This document shows, one piece after another, positions 40,711 through 52,466 of a DNA stretch of 64,000 nucleotides; positions within the stretch are counted from its first letter, which is position 1, and each line of letters begins with the position of its first letter. The position numbers were made by a program, and so were the translations under genes. Origin of the DNA: Tretioscincus oriximinensis (lineage: Eukaryota > Chordata > Lepidosauria > Squamata > Gymnophthalmidae); the NCBI GenBank assembly GCA_022410635.1, contig JAJVDF010000232.1, positions 1,398,815 to 1,462,814 of the forward strand, in the 5' to 3' direction. Under the pieces are notes generated by a model. That model was given only the letters and a program-made list of their open reading frames with translations. It ran no database searches and had not been told where the DNA came from.

Positions 40711-42868
40711 TTCATAGAATCATAGAGTTGGAAGGGACATTCAGGGTCATCAGGTCTAACCCCCTGCTCAATGCAGGATNCATTAAATGATCCCAGACTG
40801 ATGACTGTCCAGTCTCTGTTTGAAGACTTCCAGGGAAGGCGAACTCACCACCCCTTGTGGCAAACTGTTCCACTGGTTTAACACCCTGACTGTTAGGGAG
40901 TTTTTTCTGATCTCTAATCTAAATCTCCTCCCTTGCAGTTTCATCCCATTGTTTCTAGTCCTTCCATGTGCTAATGAGAACAGTGCTGATCCCTCTGCTC
41001 TATGAAAAGCCCTTCAGATATTTGTAGGCAGCTATCAGGTCTCCTCTCAGTCTTCTCTTTTGCAGACTAAACATTCCCACATCCTTTAACCGTTCCTCAT
41101 AGGACCTCAGGGTTTCCAGACCACTCACCATCCTTGTAACTCTCTTTTGTACTTGCTCTAGTTTATCAATGTCCTTTTTAAATTGGACCCCCCAGAACTG
41201 AACACAGTATTCCAAGTGTGGTCGTACCAAAGTACTGTTGAGAGGAATAATTACTTCATGCGATCTTGATTCTATACTCCTCTTAATACATCCCAGGATT
41301 GTGTTTGCCATTTTGCCATTCTGCTTCACATTGTTGATTCATGCTTAGTCTGTGATCTACCAAAACAACCAGGTCCTTCTCACCTGTGCTGCTGCTCAGA
41401 NATATTCCTCCCAGTCTACATGGGCTGTTTTCATTATTTCTGCCCAGATGTAGGATCTTGCATTTCTCTCTGTTAAATATCATTCTGTTAGTTTCAGCCC
41501 ATTGTTGCAGCTTGTCTAGATCTTTTTGAATCTTATCTCTATCTTGTTTAGTATTAGCAACACTGCCTAGTTTTGTGTCATCAGCAAATTTGATAAGTTT
41601 CCCTTCAATTCCTTCATCTAGATCATTTATAAATATGTCAAATAGCCCTGGGCCCAGGACAGACCCCTGTGGTACTCCACTTGAAACAGTCTTCCAATTG
41701 GATGTGCAGCCATTGATTACCACTGTTTGAGTACGATCACTAAGCCAATTCTGAATCCATCTAACTGGTTGTTTTTTCAGTCCCATACTTGACTGTCTTT
41801 TCAGTAAGGATGGAATGAGATACTTTGTCAAATGCTTTACTGAAGTCAAGATATACCACATCTACTGCATTTCCCTGATCAACCCATTTGGTAATTCTAT
41901 CATAGAAGGAAATTAGATTAGTCTGGCATGCCTTGTTAGTTACAAATCCATGTTGGCTCTGGTTAATTACTGCATTCCTATCCAAGTGCTGGCATACACG
42001 CTGCTTTATAACTTGTTCAAGGAGCTTTCCTGGTATTGAAGTCAGACTCACAGGCCTGTAGTTTCCCGGTTCCACCTTTTTACCCTTTTTGAAGATAGGG
42101 ACAACATTTGTCCTTCTCCATTCTACTGGGACTTCTNCTGTTGNCCATGAATTTTCAAAGATCACTGCAAGTGGTTCCGCTATTACTTCTGCTAGTTCCT
42201 TCAGTACCCTGGGATGTAGTTCATCTGGGCCTGGAGATTTGAATTCATTTAAATTAGCTAAGAGTTCCCCCACCTTTTGTCTGTCTATTAAGTGTTTTGA
42301 TTCTTTTGTTCCTTCAATAGCACAATGAAGGCCAGCTGTTGTTGTATGTCCTTTTTCAGAAAAAACAGTTGCAAAATAAGTGTTCAGAAGTTCAGCTTTC
42401 TCAGTATTGTTTTTGATCATTTCACCATTTTCCCTCTGTAGAACTCCTATAGCATCTTTAGCTTTTCTTTTGCTTTTGACGTACCCCCAAAACCCTTTAT
42501 TATTGCTTTTTACATGCCTTGCAAGACTCAGTTCATATTCAGCTTTAGCTTTTCTGACACTTGCCCTGCAATTACTGCAGACTGCCTTATATTCTTCCTC
42601 AGAAATGTCCCCCTTCTTCCATTTCATAAACAGTATTTTTTTCCTTTTTAGTAAGTTATTAAGATTTGGGTTCAACCACAGTGGCCTCCTTAGATGCTTC
42701 CCGTGTTTTCTTCTTTGGGGAATTGTTAAAGATTGTGCTTCTAGAATCTCATTTTGCAAGATTTCCCATCCTTCTTGGACATTTCTGTCCTTTAAGACAT
42801 CCACCCATTGGATTCTTCCTACACTCCTTCTGAGTCCATCAATATCTGTTCTTCTGAAATCCAGTCTT
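40711..42868 (-). pseudogene. CR1-C LINE, RT domain to 3' end
   Basis: This is the longest LINE here (about 2.2 kb). On minus, frame 42804-41761 has a linker rich in [36 protein letters not shown] and VVYLDFSKAFD. A frameshift near 41800 moves to frame 41861-41283 with SGVPQGSVLGP and an intact FADD catalytic box (about 41577-41588). A second shift near 41320 leads to [14 protein letters not shown] and the C-terminus. The 3' end on plus starts CATAGAATCATAGAGTTGG. The endonuclease is truncated away. Confidence 0.93.
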
Positions 42869-42874
42869 GATGTC

Positions 42875-42978
42875 TGAGTCTTCTTCTGTTCAGACTGCCC
42901 AGGTGCAATTGGTGAGCCTCTGGGCTTGGTGGGTTCTGGCCCGGTTCAGAAGAGCTCCTCTTAGGTTCTTATGTATGT
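42875..42978 (+). mobile_element. CR1-B LINE, 3' end fragment
   Basis: TCTGTTCAGACTGCCCAGG to CTCCTCTTAGGTTCTTATG, head to head with the truncated 5' end of the CR1-C. Confidence 0.75.
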
Positions 42979-43134
42979 GCATGCAAAATNTTGCACGTCA
43001 GGAGGTGACGGAATGGCAAAACGTGGAACATACTGCGGAAGTACAAATGAGGCGCGTTAAAACTGGAAAACTAGTAAATTNTCAGAAAATTCCAGAATAA
43101 ACNAGGGCTGTGTGGATGTAGCTGGCCTCTGGGA

Positions 43135-43392
43135 CTTATTCATTTATTTGTACTTGTATCCCGGCCTATACCCAAAGGTCTCAGGGCAGCCAACCATAGG
43201 GTGGCGCACATAGCTTTTGTTGCTTCCTCCACAACAGATACCCTGTGAAGTAGGTGGGGCTGAGAGAGTTCAAAGAACTGTGACTGGCCCAAGGTCACCC
43301 AGCTGGCTTTCATGGAAGANTTGGGAATCGAACCGGGAGACTACCAGATGCGAGTCCAATGCTCCAACCATTACACCAAACTGTGGTGCTGC
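43135..43392 (-). mobile_element. SINE-I copy (L2-type tail)
   Basis: Plus strand: TATTCATTTATTTGTACTTG, CCTATACCCAAAGGTCTCAGG, CCACAACAGATACCCTGTG, B-box complement GGAATCGAACCGGGAG and the head complement CCAACCATTACACCAAACTG. Confidence 0.88.
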
Positions 43393-44034
43393 ATATCAGA
43401 ACCCAACTCCCTCTAGTAATTCCACACTGGGCCGTCCATTGGGTGTCATTTATTCCCTCAGCTAAACTCCAGCATCCGATTCTGAGCACTTCTGAATCCC
43501 AAATTGACGCTGCCCCTGCTTGCAGTTGGCTGCGTCCACCCTGTGCGTGTGCCAGGCAAGGCATTGTGGGGGATTCAATACTGGTGCTGCCACCTCAAGG
43601 TGAAGTGGGGTATTAATACCTGGAGTANCATCCACTCTACTTTAATGCCAGGACGCTAACCTGCTTCGGGTTTTATAATGATGAAAGCAGTACAAAATAT
43701 TAATATTCTTTTACCACTAGCTATATTTTGCCGCCCCCAAAATGTTGCCCATGTTGTGCATGCCAAAATATGGCCCTGCACCNAATAAGGGTCTGGCCTT
43801 CTAACCATTGGCTCTCTCTACTTCTTTGAAAGAAGCAGCTGTTGGTTTATGCTGAAGACAGTTGTAGTTCTCCCCAAAGAATCTTTTCCAAACACTCTTC
43901 CCTCCTCCCCAGCTCTCAAAGGCTTCTCAGTCTGAATCCTAGACATGTCCTGCAAAGGACTGAGGTTTGTGAACACCNTGCTGAACTCAAATTCCATGGG
44001 ATGCTGATATAAAAATGCCTCCGCATTTGATCCT
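43393..44034. other. Unassigned sequence
   Basis: No gene or repeat was recognised. Confidence 0.4.
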
Positions 44035-44140
44035 GCATTCCTCTGCAAAAGCCAGCTGGGTGACCTTGGGTTAGTCACAGTTCTTTAGAGTTCTCCCAGC
44101 CCCACCTACTTTACAAGGCGTCTGTTGTGAAGAGAAGGAC
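44035..44140 (+). mobile_element. SINE-I body fragment
   Basis: CCAGCTGGGTGACCTTGGG, CCCAGCCCCACCTACTTTAC and GTCTGTTGTGAAGAGAAGG are in SINE-I sense order. The head is lost. Confidence 0.62.
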
Positions 44141-44159
44141 CTGCCATCTCCTATACTGG

Positions 44160-44240
44160 CATGCAGGGCCAGTTTACGCTGTATTTTTCCCGTGGGCTGT
44201 AATTTACTTACGTATTTACTTATTTATTTATTTTATCATA
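44160..44240. repeat. Unnamed repeat, inverted relative to 19378-19480
   Basis: AGGGCCAGTTTACGCTG and CGTGGGCTGTAATTTAC are complementary to the 19.4-kb copy. It is followed by TTTA repeats. Confidence 0.42.
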
Positions 44241-44308
44241 GAATCATAGAGTCGGAAGGGACCTCCAGGGTCATCGGGTCCAACCCCCTGCTCGATGCAG
44301 GATTTTAC
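44237..44308 (-). mobile_element. CR1-C LINE, 3' end fragment
   Basis: ATCATAGAATCATAGAGTCGG, CCTCCAGGGTCATCGGGTCC and CCCCCTGCTCGATGCAGG. Confidence 0.85.
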
Positions 44309-45171
44309 TCCCCCTCTTATTATTATAAAATCCACTTTGGGTTTTATAATAATAAGAGCAACAAAAACTACTAATATTAATATTTTGCGTAAATATGGTC
44401 CTGCTGGCATGTGAATGAAGCCCTGTTGGCTATGGTGCCATTCAGCAGGGCTCCTTACGGCCTCGTCCGAGCCTTCCTCCCTTTTCCCACCGTGCCGTTC
44501 GTGCTACTTCCTCCTGGGAACAGCTGCAAGGAGAAGGAAAACCCGAGGGCGGAACTGGGGAATGGGACAGTGCAGGACTCTCCCTGCTAAGCTTCCCTTC
44601 CAAGCGTTTTCCCAAATGCCATGATGTCAACCTGAAGCAGCTCCCCGAGAGCCACAGGCCCAGGCACGTTTCCTGTTCAGAACTTCAGGGCAGAAATGCC
44701 CGGAAAGGGGATGCGTGCACAGGACTGATGCAATAAGGGACAGAACTAGACGCACGGAAGGTGGTGTCCATCTTTTTCCATGACTAAATACGGAACATCC
44801 CTAGTTTCAAGCTGCAAATAGAAACAGAGCGACTCATCCCTTTGGTTTCTCCTTCCCCTCCTTTCTCTTACTTTTGCATATTGTTGTTTAATACATTAAT
44901 TTGGTTTTTATTGGAATAGGGCAGTATAGAAATGTAAATAAATAAATAAAATGGGCTCACACAGTTACCAAAACTTCCGATTCAGCAAGAAAGTTCTCAG
45001 TTTTTAATGTCCGTTTTTTAATCCCCAAAAAATTGGGGGTGTGGGGGTGGGGACCATGATTTTTCAGTGGCCACCTGTTCCCAGTGGTTGCTTGCTTGAT
45101 GGCCACTTGATGCTTCCAAGTACCAGCCAGTGGTTCCTTTAACCACATTCCACCTTTAAACACCAGCAATC
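44309..45171. other. Unassigned; L2-like tail at about 44880-44950
   Basis: GGGCAGTATAGAAATGTAAA with AAATAAATAAAT looks like a plus-strand L2 or SINE-I 3' tail. The remainder is unrecognised. Confidence 0.38.
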
Positions 45172-45552
45172 CATAAGTCCCTAAGGGGAGCCCTGCTGAG
45201 TGGGGCCATAGCCTCCTGTCCCATCCAGTGCCCACCCACCCCCCGAGCAAAAGAAGTAAAAACCCTCTTAGAATAGGGACTTGCCATCCATATGCTACTG
45301 TAGACTATGGCAGGCCCCGAATGGGGATTGCCATAGCCTACACTGGTATGTGAATGAGCCAAGTGGTGCCTGTTCTCCACTCCCTTTAACTGGTATTTCA
45401 GGATTCCTGCCTGTTTTCCCATCCTATTAGCTATTGATACCCCTGTTTTCCATGAAGTTATCTACTCCTATCTTGTAGCTGTCCAGGCTGCTAGTGACAA
45501 CCACCTCCGCTGGGAGGAAACCCTAGTGATCAATGACCCTCTGGAATGAAAC
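45172..45552 (-). mobile_element. CR1-B LINE, 3' UTR, with FB inside
   Basis: Positions 45172-45242 (CTAAGGGGAGCCCTGCTGAG) and 45362-45552 (TCTCCACTCCCTTTAACTGG, GTAGCTGTCCAGGCTGCTAG) are collinear CR1-B blocks. FB sequence lies between them. Confidence 0.7.
45286..45360. mobile_element. FB element, central palindrome
   Basis: ATGCTACTGTAGACTATGGC mirrors GCCATAGCCTACACTGGTAT around GGCCCCGAATGGGGA. The outer arms are absent. Confidence 0.65.
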
Positions 45553-45879
45553 CCTTGCTATAGCTTTGCCTTTTCTCTGACTACTTCCCGGTGCATTTCC
45601 AACTTTTCTTAACCTTTCCAGTGAGAGATGGAAGAGGGGACCAAATTCATTATTTTGGTCTCATTATGATGACCAGACTCGTCATTATTTTTTCAGATCT
45701 TTTATCTTCCTTAACTCTTTATATACCCTTTCTGGCCAGAGACCACATGGCCACAATATTCCATGTTTTGGTAACTGCTGAAATGGATTCTCGTAATACG
45801 CTGTACGTGGGGATATTGTATTTATACACAATAGTAAGCAAAAGAAACAACTGAAATAATGCACAAAGAATATTATTTA
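45553..45879. other. CR1-like then unassigned
   Basis: Text such as CTCGTCATTATTTTTTCAGATC and CAGAGACCACATGGCCACAATA may be diverged CR1 RT. Not certain. Confidence 0.3.
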
Positions 45880-46118
45880 ATATTTATTTATTTGTACTTA
45901 TATACTGTCCTATAACCAAAGGTCTCATGAGGCACATATAGCCTTTGTTGCTTTCTCCACAACAGATGCGCTGTGAAGTAGGCAAGGCTGAGAGAGTTCT
46001 GAAGAACTGAGACTGGCCCAAGGNCATCCAGCTGGCTTCCATGGAGGAGTGGGGAATCGAACCAGGAGACTAGCAGATAAGAGTCCAACACTCTAAACAC
46101 TACACCAAACTGGCGATG
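45880..46118 (-). mobile_element. SINE-I copy (L2-type tail)
   Basis: TATTTATTTGTACTTATATAC, CCTATAACCAAAGGTCTCATG, CCACAACAGATGCGCTGTG, GGAATCGAACCAGGAGAC and CACTACACCAAACTGG. Confidence 0.88.
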
Positions 46119-46245
46119 TTATCTTTTGCGGTTAATTTACAATCATTTGTCAAGCATAGAGCATACTTCTTCACATAATGTGTTCCAAATTGAGCCTGGT
46201 CCCCTGATTATCTTTATATACTATTATCTTCCTCCAATAATCAAT

Positions 46246-47090
46246 AAGAACATAAAAACATAAGAACATAAGAAGAGCCATACTGGATCAGGCCACAGCC
46301 CATCAAGTCCAGCCTCCTGTCTCACACAAAGGCCCACCAGATGCACCTGGGCAGTCCAGACAGAGGAAAGCAAAATATGCTCCTGTCCATGACTCCCTGT
46401 AAATGGCACTTCCGAAGTCCTGCCTGTGGATCCATCCGGGAGGCAACATCCAGACATCCATCCTAGTACTCATTTATACCCTTGATGTCCATAAACCTGC
46501 CTAATCCTGTCTTGAAGTTATCCAAGCGGTCAGCTACCACCACCTCTTCAGGAAGTCAGTTCCACAGGCCAATGACCCTCTGGGTGAAAAAAATACTTTC
46601 CTTTGTTTGTTCTCACTTTTCTGCCCATCGGTTTCAAGCANGGCCTCTGGTCCTTGTGCTGTGTGACAGAGAAAACATTTTTTCTCTATTCACCCTGTCC
46701 ATTCCATGCATGATTTTGTATCCTTCAATCAGATCCCCTCTCAAACGTTGCCTTTCGAGGCTGAAGAGGCCCAGACGTTGCAGCCTGACTTCGTAAGGGA
46801 TTCTGCTNCAGACCCTTGATCATTTTTGTTGCCCTTTTCTGCACCTTCTCCAGTTCCAAAATATCCCTCTTGAGATGTGGTGACCAGAATTGAACACAGG
46901 ATTCCAAATGTGGCCTCACCACAGATTTATAAAGAGGCAAAACAACATTTGATGACTTGTTTTCAATTCCTTTCCTAATTATCCCCAACATGGAATTTGC
47001 CTTTTTTGCTGCTGCTGCACACTGGGTTGACATTTTCATTGAATTGTCCACCAAGACACCAAGATCCTTTTCAAATACATGTTTGCATTT
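46246..47090 (-). mobile_element. CR1-A LINE, RT C-terminus plus 3' UTR
   Basis: It starts with octamer units (AAAACATAAGAACATAAG). Minus frame 47147-46725 is open for 140 codons: [48 protein letters not shown] and [15 protein letters not shown]. Confidence 0.93.
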
Positions 47091-47094
47091 TTGT

Positions 47095-47330
47095 CCCATA
47101 TTAAACCATCTTTCTTCTCCTATCAAATTGCAAAATTTCAAAAGCACCTCTTAACCAGCTGTCAATGTTCCATTCTGTGTGATCTTTCCAATCCCTTACA
47201 CTAATCAGATGGGCAGCGAGAATTAATTTATCAATTAAGTAGGGATCTTTTTCATCCGTTATTTCTGATATGATTGATCCGAATACCAATTCTTCTTTGT
47301 TCCACATTATTGTTATTGTCATTATTAATA
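47095..47330 (-). mobile_element. Possible L1 ORF2 C-terminal remnant
   Basis: The minus frame reads LIDKLILAAHLISVRDWK then IDSWLRGAFEILQF. This resembles the C-terminal end of L1 ORF2, where a LLTAARILIARxWK block is followed by an EEWL block. Short and diverged. Confidence 0.42.
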
Positions 47331-47715
47331 TTTTTGGGTATTTTTACCTCAAATCCATGTACTTTCCTGCATCCCTACCACATATGAGTCTGTGCAGCCC
47401 TGACCATGTGGCAATGCCAACGTGAATTAAAATTTGTTATCCTATGTGACAATTGACAATTCAGTGCCAGGCTATTCAATATTTCACACTTAGCTCAATG
47501 GCTTCCTTTTTGAGTATGTTCATATTTTTATGTATTTACATAAACCATTCATGATATTAAAATTGAAGAGGATTAATGAAATTATACACAAGAGGTGCTG
47601 GGAATTTAACACAAGATGGGTCGGAAGCTGCCATTGGTGCCGGACACTGGGATCAGGCTGCTACCTGGCACAGCCAACCAGGTGCAAAATCCTGCCCCTC
47701 CTGAATGGTCTACGC
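47331..47715. other. Unassigned A+T-rich sequence
   Basis: Possibly a continuation of the L1-like remnant. No gene was recognised. Confidence 0.35.
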
Positions 47716-48044
47716 CAGGGGTCCTCTAGCTTTTAAAGCAGGGGGCCAGTTCCCTGTCCCTCAAAACATTGGAGGGCCAGATTATAGTTTTAAAAAAACT
47801 TTGAACAAATTCCTATGAACATGGCACATATCTTACCTGAATCCCAGTTCCTCTCCTAGACGCAGCTGAAGAGGTTGGAGCCAGGAAGGGAGGAGGAAGA
47901 GGGGGAGGAGGAGAAGGAAGAAGGGAAAGAGAGAGGGAGCTCAGGAAAGAAAGGAGGGAGGGAAGCAGCCGGTGCTGTGGCGGGCCGAATAAATGTCCTT
48001 GGCAGGCCGCATGTGACCCCCGGGCCTTAGTTTGAGGACCCCTG
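47716..48044. mobile_element. Non-autonomous hAT element, second family
   Basis: The ends are CAGGGGTCCTCTAGC and TTTGAGGACCCCTG, inverted repeats of hAT type. Flanks GTCTACGC and ATCTACAC agree at 6 of 8. GGGGGCCAGTTCCCTGTCCC and CATGTGACCCCCGGGCC resemble OposCharlie1-like elements as I remember them. A GGA/GAA-rich interior (47890-47960) replaces any coding region. Confidence 0.82.
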
Positions 48045-48224
48045 ATCTACACTGCTTGCGCATTTGCTACCAAGCCCAATTCAAGTTACTGATGTTGACT
48101 TAGATGGCCCTAAACAGCTTGGAATGGGAACATGACACCTCCTCCTACACAGATATTCCAGAGTGGCCCTCTTGCCAGGCCAGCACCTTCGGCCAGGAAA
48201 GCAAGGTGGACCCGTGGAACNGTT
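48045..48224. other. Unassigned sequence
   Basis: An L2-like CAAGCCCAATTCAAGTTACTG followed by GACTTAGATGGCCCTAAACAG lies at 48070-48120, possibly an L2 fragment in sense. Confidence 0.35.
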
Positions 48225-48940
48225 TTCTTTAGGAAAGGAATCGAAAGCAAGTCAGCAAATGTTGTTTTGCCTCTTTATAAATCTGTGGTGAGGCCACATT
48301 TGGAATCCNGTGTTCANTTCTNGTCACCACATCTCAAGAGGGACATTTTGGAACTGGAGAAGGTGCAGAAAAGGGCAACAAAAATGATCAAGGGTCTGGA
48401 GNAGAATTCCTTATGAAGTCAGGCTGCAACGTCTAGGCNGCTTCAGCCTCAAAAGGNGNGGTTTGAGAGGTGATCTGATTGAANTGGGATGGACAGGGTG
48501 AATAGAGAAAAAATGTTTTCTCTGTCACACAGCACAAGGACCAGAGGCCCTGCTTGAAACCGATGGGCAGAAAAGTGAGAACAAACAAAGGAAAGTATTT
48601 TTTTTAACCCAGAGGGTCATCGGCCTGTGGAACTGANTTCCTGAAGAGGTAGTGGTAGCTAACAGCTTGGATAGTTTCAAGACAGGACNAGACAGGTTTA
48701 TGGACACCAAGGGTATCAATGTGTCCTAGGATGGATGTCTGGATGTTGCCTCCAGGATGGAGCCACAGGCAGGACTCCTGAGATACCATTTGCAGGGAGT
48801 CATGANCAGGAGCATATTTTGCTTTCCTCTGTTCGGGCTGCCCAGGGGCATCTGGTGGGCCCCCGTGTGACACAGAAGGCTGGACGTGGTGGGCTGTGGC
48901 CTGATCCAGTGTGGCTCCTCTTAGGTTCTTAGGATGTGTG
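48225..48940 (+). mobile_element. CR1-A LINE, RT C-terminus plus 3' UTR
   Basis: [35 protein letters not shown], then HSTRTRGPA-like and VIGLWN blocks, ending CTCCTCTTAGGTTCTTAGG. About ten Ns and a deletion near 48484 break it. Confidence 0.92.
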
Positions 48941-49535
48941 CTGGCACAGCTAACCCAGATCAAGATTGGTGAGGCCATAAATGGCACCGTGGTTGGAGCG
49001 GCTGCATCTGGGGCCTCGTCTTTCCCTGAAGGTCCTCAGTCAAGGCAAGATGAGACAAAGGCCTCGCTGACATTCGGGAAGGCAAAGTGGAGCGGAGCTT
49101 CGGGACCAACGGAGCAGGCAAGGGCGCTTTGACTGCCTGGGTGGGTGGATGATGGCCGGCGGCGCAGCACTTCAGCCTCCGCCTGTGATGGGGAGCCACG
49201 GGCGGCAGGGGGAGAAGTCCAGCCCCGGCACGCGGGCGCTGCTGACCCAGGGGCCGTTTTCTCCACCAGGAGGGTGCAGCGGAGGAGCCTCTTTTCTAGA
49301 ATGGAGCCAGATGTTGTGCTCAGTTAGAGATACTGAACCAATGTCTGGAGGGGGAAAACGATTCACCTGATGAAGCCTCTGAAGGAGCAGGAGGGTAAAA
49401 AAGAGGGAGGGAGGGAGGGAGGAGGCGATGCTGCGGCTTCGGGACTCCTCCGTCCCCTTCCCCCGCCGTCCCGCACGGGACCTGGTCCCGCATGGCAGGC
49501 GGGGAGCAGAGGCAGCCAGGAAGGGGCGGCAGGTA
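48941..49535. other. Unassigned, moderately GC-rich
   Basis: CG dinucleotides are fairly frequent at 49000-49500 but no coding or promoter motif was recognised. Confidence 0.35.
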
Positions 49536-49650
49536 CATAAGAACATAAGAACATCAGAAGAGCCATCCTGGATCAGGCCACAGCCCATCGAGTCCAGCAT
49601 TCTGTGTCACACAGAGGCCCACCAGATGCACCTGGGCAGTCCGGGCAGGT
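49536..49650 (-). mobile_element. CR1-A LINE, 3' end fragment
   Basis: ACATAAGAACATAAGAACATC starts it. It stops after CACCTGGGCAGTCCGGGCAG. Confidence 0.88.
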
Positions 49651-50292
49651 AGAGGCGAGGCCCTGCAGCAGCGCAGGAAGGGCTTATGGNGCGCCGTGGA
49701 CGGCGGGGGGTCAAGGCACCCCCAGCCCCTGGGGAGCTGCGAGGGGGGCTCTGTGCACCAAGCAGAATGCAGCGCAGCCGTGAAACGGCTGCATGACATC
49801 ACCTCACCTTGAGCCAAGGTAAGACGCTTTACTGAAGTGGCTTCGAGCCAGTGAAAGACAAGCAGGGCCTTTGTTTCTAAAGCTTTGAGAGATCAAGAGA
49901 TATGTATTCATTCCTCCATTCATTCNTCTTAAATAAACAGGCTCCAGGCCAGACCAAAGATGGAGATAAAATATTTTACAGCATAGCGCACACGGCCCCA
50001 CCCCTCCTCGCCCAAGCCACGCCCCTTCCTCGTCCCGAGCCCCGCCCCTCCCCCTGAGCAGGCTCCTATGGGACCTGACCTCCTTGGTTCTTCTCTCCCT
50101 CCACCAGCCCCCGTGATGATGGTGACGTTGAGGGAAGGGGCTGCCTGGCTCACCTCCCCAGCCAATGGGNTGCCAGCAGGACAAGAGATGCCCACTGGGC
50201 CTGTTGCCAACAGAGTCACGAGAAGAGGGGAGACTGCAGAGGGCAGAGGTGCTGCCTGGCTTGTGCCGCTGCATTGGTGTCAGGAGGTCCAT
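49651..50292. other. Unassigned sequence
   Basis: No gene or repeat was recognised. Confidence 0.4.
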
Positions 50293-50455
50293 CTATGCCC
50301 TTGGCTTCCATGAACAGGTATAGTCCTGCCTTGAAGCTCTCCAGGCTCCCACCACCTCTTCTGGAAGTCAATTCCCCAGGCNGATGGCCCTCTGGGTGAG
50401 AAAACCCTTCCCCTTGTCCTCACTCTTCTGCCCATCAGCTTCAAGGGAGGCCCCC
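50293..50455 (-). mobile_element. CR1-B LINE, RT C-terminal fragment
   Basis: ATGCCCTTGGCTTCCATGAAC, CTTGAAGCTCTCCAGGCTCC and CTTCTGCCCATCAGCTTCAAG are in CR1 order. Confidence 0.72.
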
Positions 50456-50484
50456 ACCCACCCACCCAAAGAGCAGGAATTAAC

Positions 50485-50600
50485 TATAGATTAGATATCA
50501 GAAAAAAGGCTGATCGGCCCGTGGGACAGGCTGCCGGAGGGAGGTTGGGCAGACACCTGCCGCTTGGGAGGGTTGAGTGGCTCCTGGACCCCATGACCCT
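50485..50600 (+). mobile_element. CR1-C LINE, 3' fragment
   Basis: ATAGATTAGATATCAGAAAAA is followed by GAGGTTGGGCAGACACCTGC. Short and diverged. Confidence 0.45.
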
Positions 50601-51439
50601 GGGGGCCTCTTCCAGGGCTCTGGTTCTGTGAAACCCACAGCNTGGCCCAAGGATCCGCCCAGGCCTGCACTGGGTGAGTGGGGGAGCAGAGACCCTTGGG
50701 CGATGCCGTGCAGACGGGCGCATGCGGCTCCCATGGTTTTCTTCCCTCCTCCAGGTTCCTCTACCAGCAGGAGACCACCGTAAACGCGAGGGCACCGGCC
50801 TGCCAAATGAGTCCCTGGCCGTTGGTGGAGGCTGCCAAGGAGAGAGAAATTCTGCCTGTGTTCGCCGTGCAGATATTTGCCACCCACTGAGAGCCAGACT
50901 GAGAGGCCATCCATCCGCGGATTTATTCTATTTATTTTATGACGTTCTATCAGGTGAAGCCTTTTCCTGAAGCTTTGGGCTGCAGCTGAAAACACTTCCT
51001 AGCAACACTTTGGAATTTAAGTGGCGCTTCCATTCATCCAGATCCGACTCTTCCCCAGGCCCCCCTGCCGAACACGGCAACAGCGTCCCCATTGTGCGCC
51101 ACGGCTTCTAAATTTAGATATAAAGCTGGGACCGGGCCTTGGATCCATTCTGTGGCCTCCAAACGAGCAGCCTTGCCACAGTGTAGTGACAAAGCACACC
51201 CTTTGCCGCCTAGGTTCGGTTCTTGGCTCCTACACCTGAAAGGGATATTAGACAGCAAGGCAAAGAATGTTGACGGTGGCGCCTCTCCAAGGCATCCGAC
51301 TGGACAGTGGAACCTGGCCTAACGTGATCTTCGCACAGGGCGGCTTATGTTAGGGGAGAAAAGGCACTTCGTGACACAAGTCGGCCCTACCCAGGACTCC
51401 AGCATGCCCGGGCAGGCGTACGGAAGTGGTGGTNAAAAG
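50601..51439. other. Unassigned sequence
   Basis: No gene or repeat was recognised. The frames here overlap on both strands. Confidence 0.4.
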
Positions 51440-51730
51440 GACCCCATTGTGGGTGACAAACCAATCGGACAGTTTGCCACAGGAGGTGCTGAGTTTTCTT
51501 TTAATGGAAGTCTTCCAAACAGAGGTTGGGCAGCTGTTGGTTTGGGACGGTTTAGTGGATCCCGCATTGGACAGGGGATGGAAGGCAGGCCAGGCAGGCA
51601 GGGCAGTATTGGAATAAATTGCCACGGGAGGTGGGGGGTTCTCCTTCGCTGGANGTCTTCCAACAGAGGCTGGGCAGCCATCAGTCTGGGATGGTTTAAT
51701 GGCTCCTGTATTGAGCAGGGGATGGAAGGA
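51440..51730 (+). mobile_element. Two tandem CR1-C 3' fragments
   Basis: The unit GCCACAGGAGGTGCTGAG...GAAGTCTTCCAAACAGAGG...GGGCAGCTGTTGG (from 51475) recurs from 51620 (GCCACGGGAGGTGGGGGG, CTTCCAACAGAGGCTGGGC), so the same CR1 segment occurs twice in tandem. Confidence 0.67.
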
Positions 51731-52466
51731 AGGAATTGCTACAGTTGGGCAATGCCCAGGTTATTGGGCAGTTCAATCCAGTCCTTCCTGGTTTCTGCTT
51801 GTCCCTGCTAGCGAAGCCTCTGCATCCTTCGGTTCCCAAGGGGAAGCCTCTGTTGTTCTGACTCAATAGCAGTGCAGCCTGCTTCTTCTGGCACCGACGC
51901 CTCGATTCGTATTCCTGCTCTTTTGCTCTGGGTGAAGCAGGTTGTCCTGTAATGGCCACTTAGCTAGACCATCAGTGTCCTGCATAGATATTCTTTGCTA
52001 TGGCCTCCCAAGTGGAACAAAACTTTTATGCATGGGCTGACTTGATGCTTATTCCTCACATCTTCTCACCAGCCCCCTTGAGCGCTTCCCACACCTGTCC
52101 AGGGGCAGAAGGCGACAAGCAAGGATCCAGGCAGTGGCTGGGCATTGCGAGCAACCGGGCAGCCCTTTGCCCTTTCACTCTGTTCCAGTTTGTATTCCTG
52201 TGTTTGTTGCGGACGCATCCTGGTGTTCTTGTTTTTCACGCGCTCCATTTCTGTGCCGGTATTGCAAAGACAAAAGACTCATTCCGTACTTGGACAGTTT
52301 GCCGCTGATCTGAAGACCGGCTCTTTCCTGATTTGTAGCTGCAATAAAATTCCCTTTTCNTTTACGCTTGGGGGCCCTTGAAATCTAGCGACCGAGATGG
52401 GTCAATTGTTTAGTGAGCTGTCAAATACTTCAGGGGTTGTAGGCGCTTCCTGTTTGTGCTATTAAA
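51731..52466. other. Unassigned sequence
   Basis: No gene or repeat was recognised. Confidence 0.4.
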
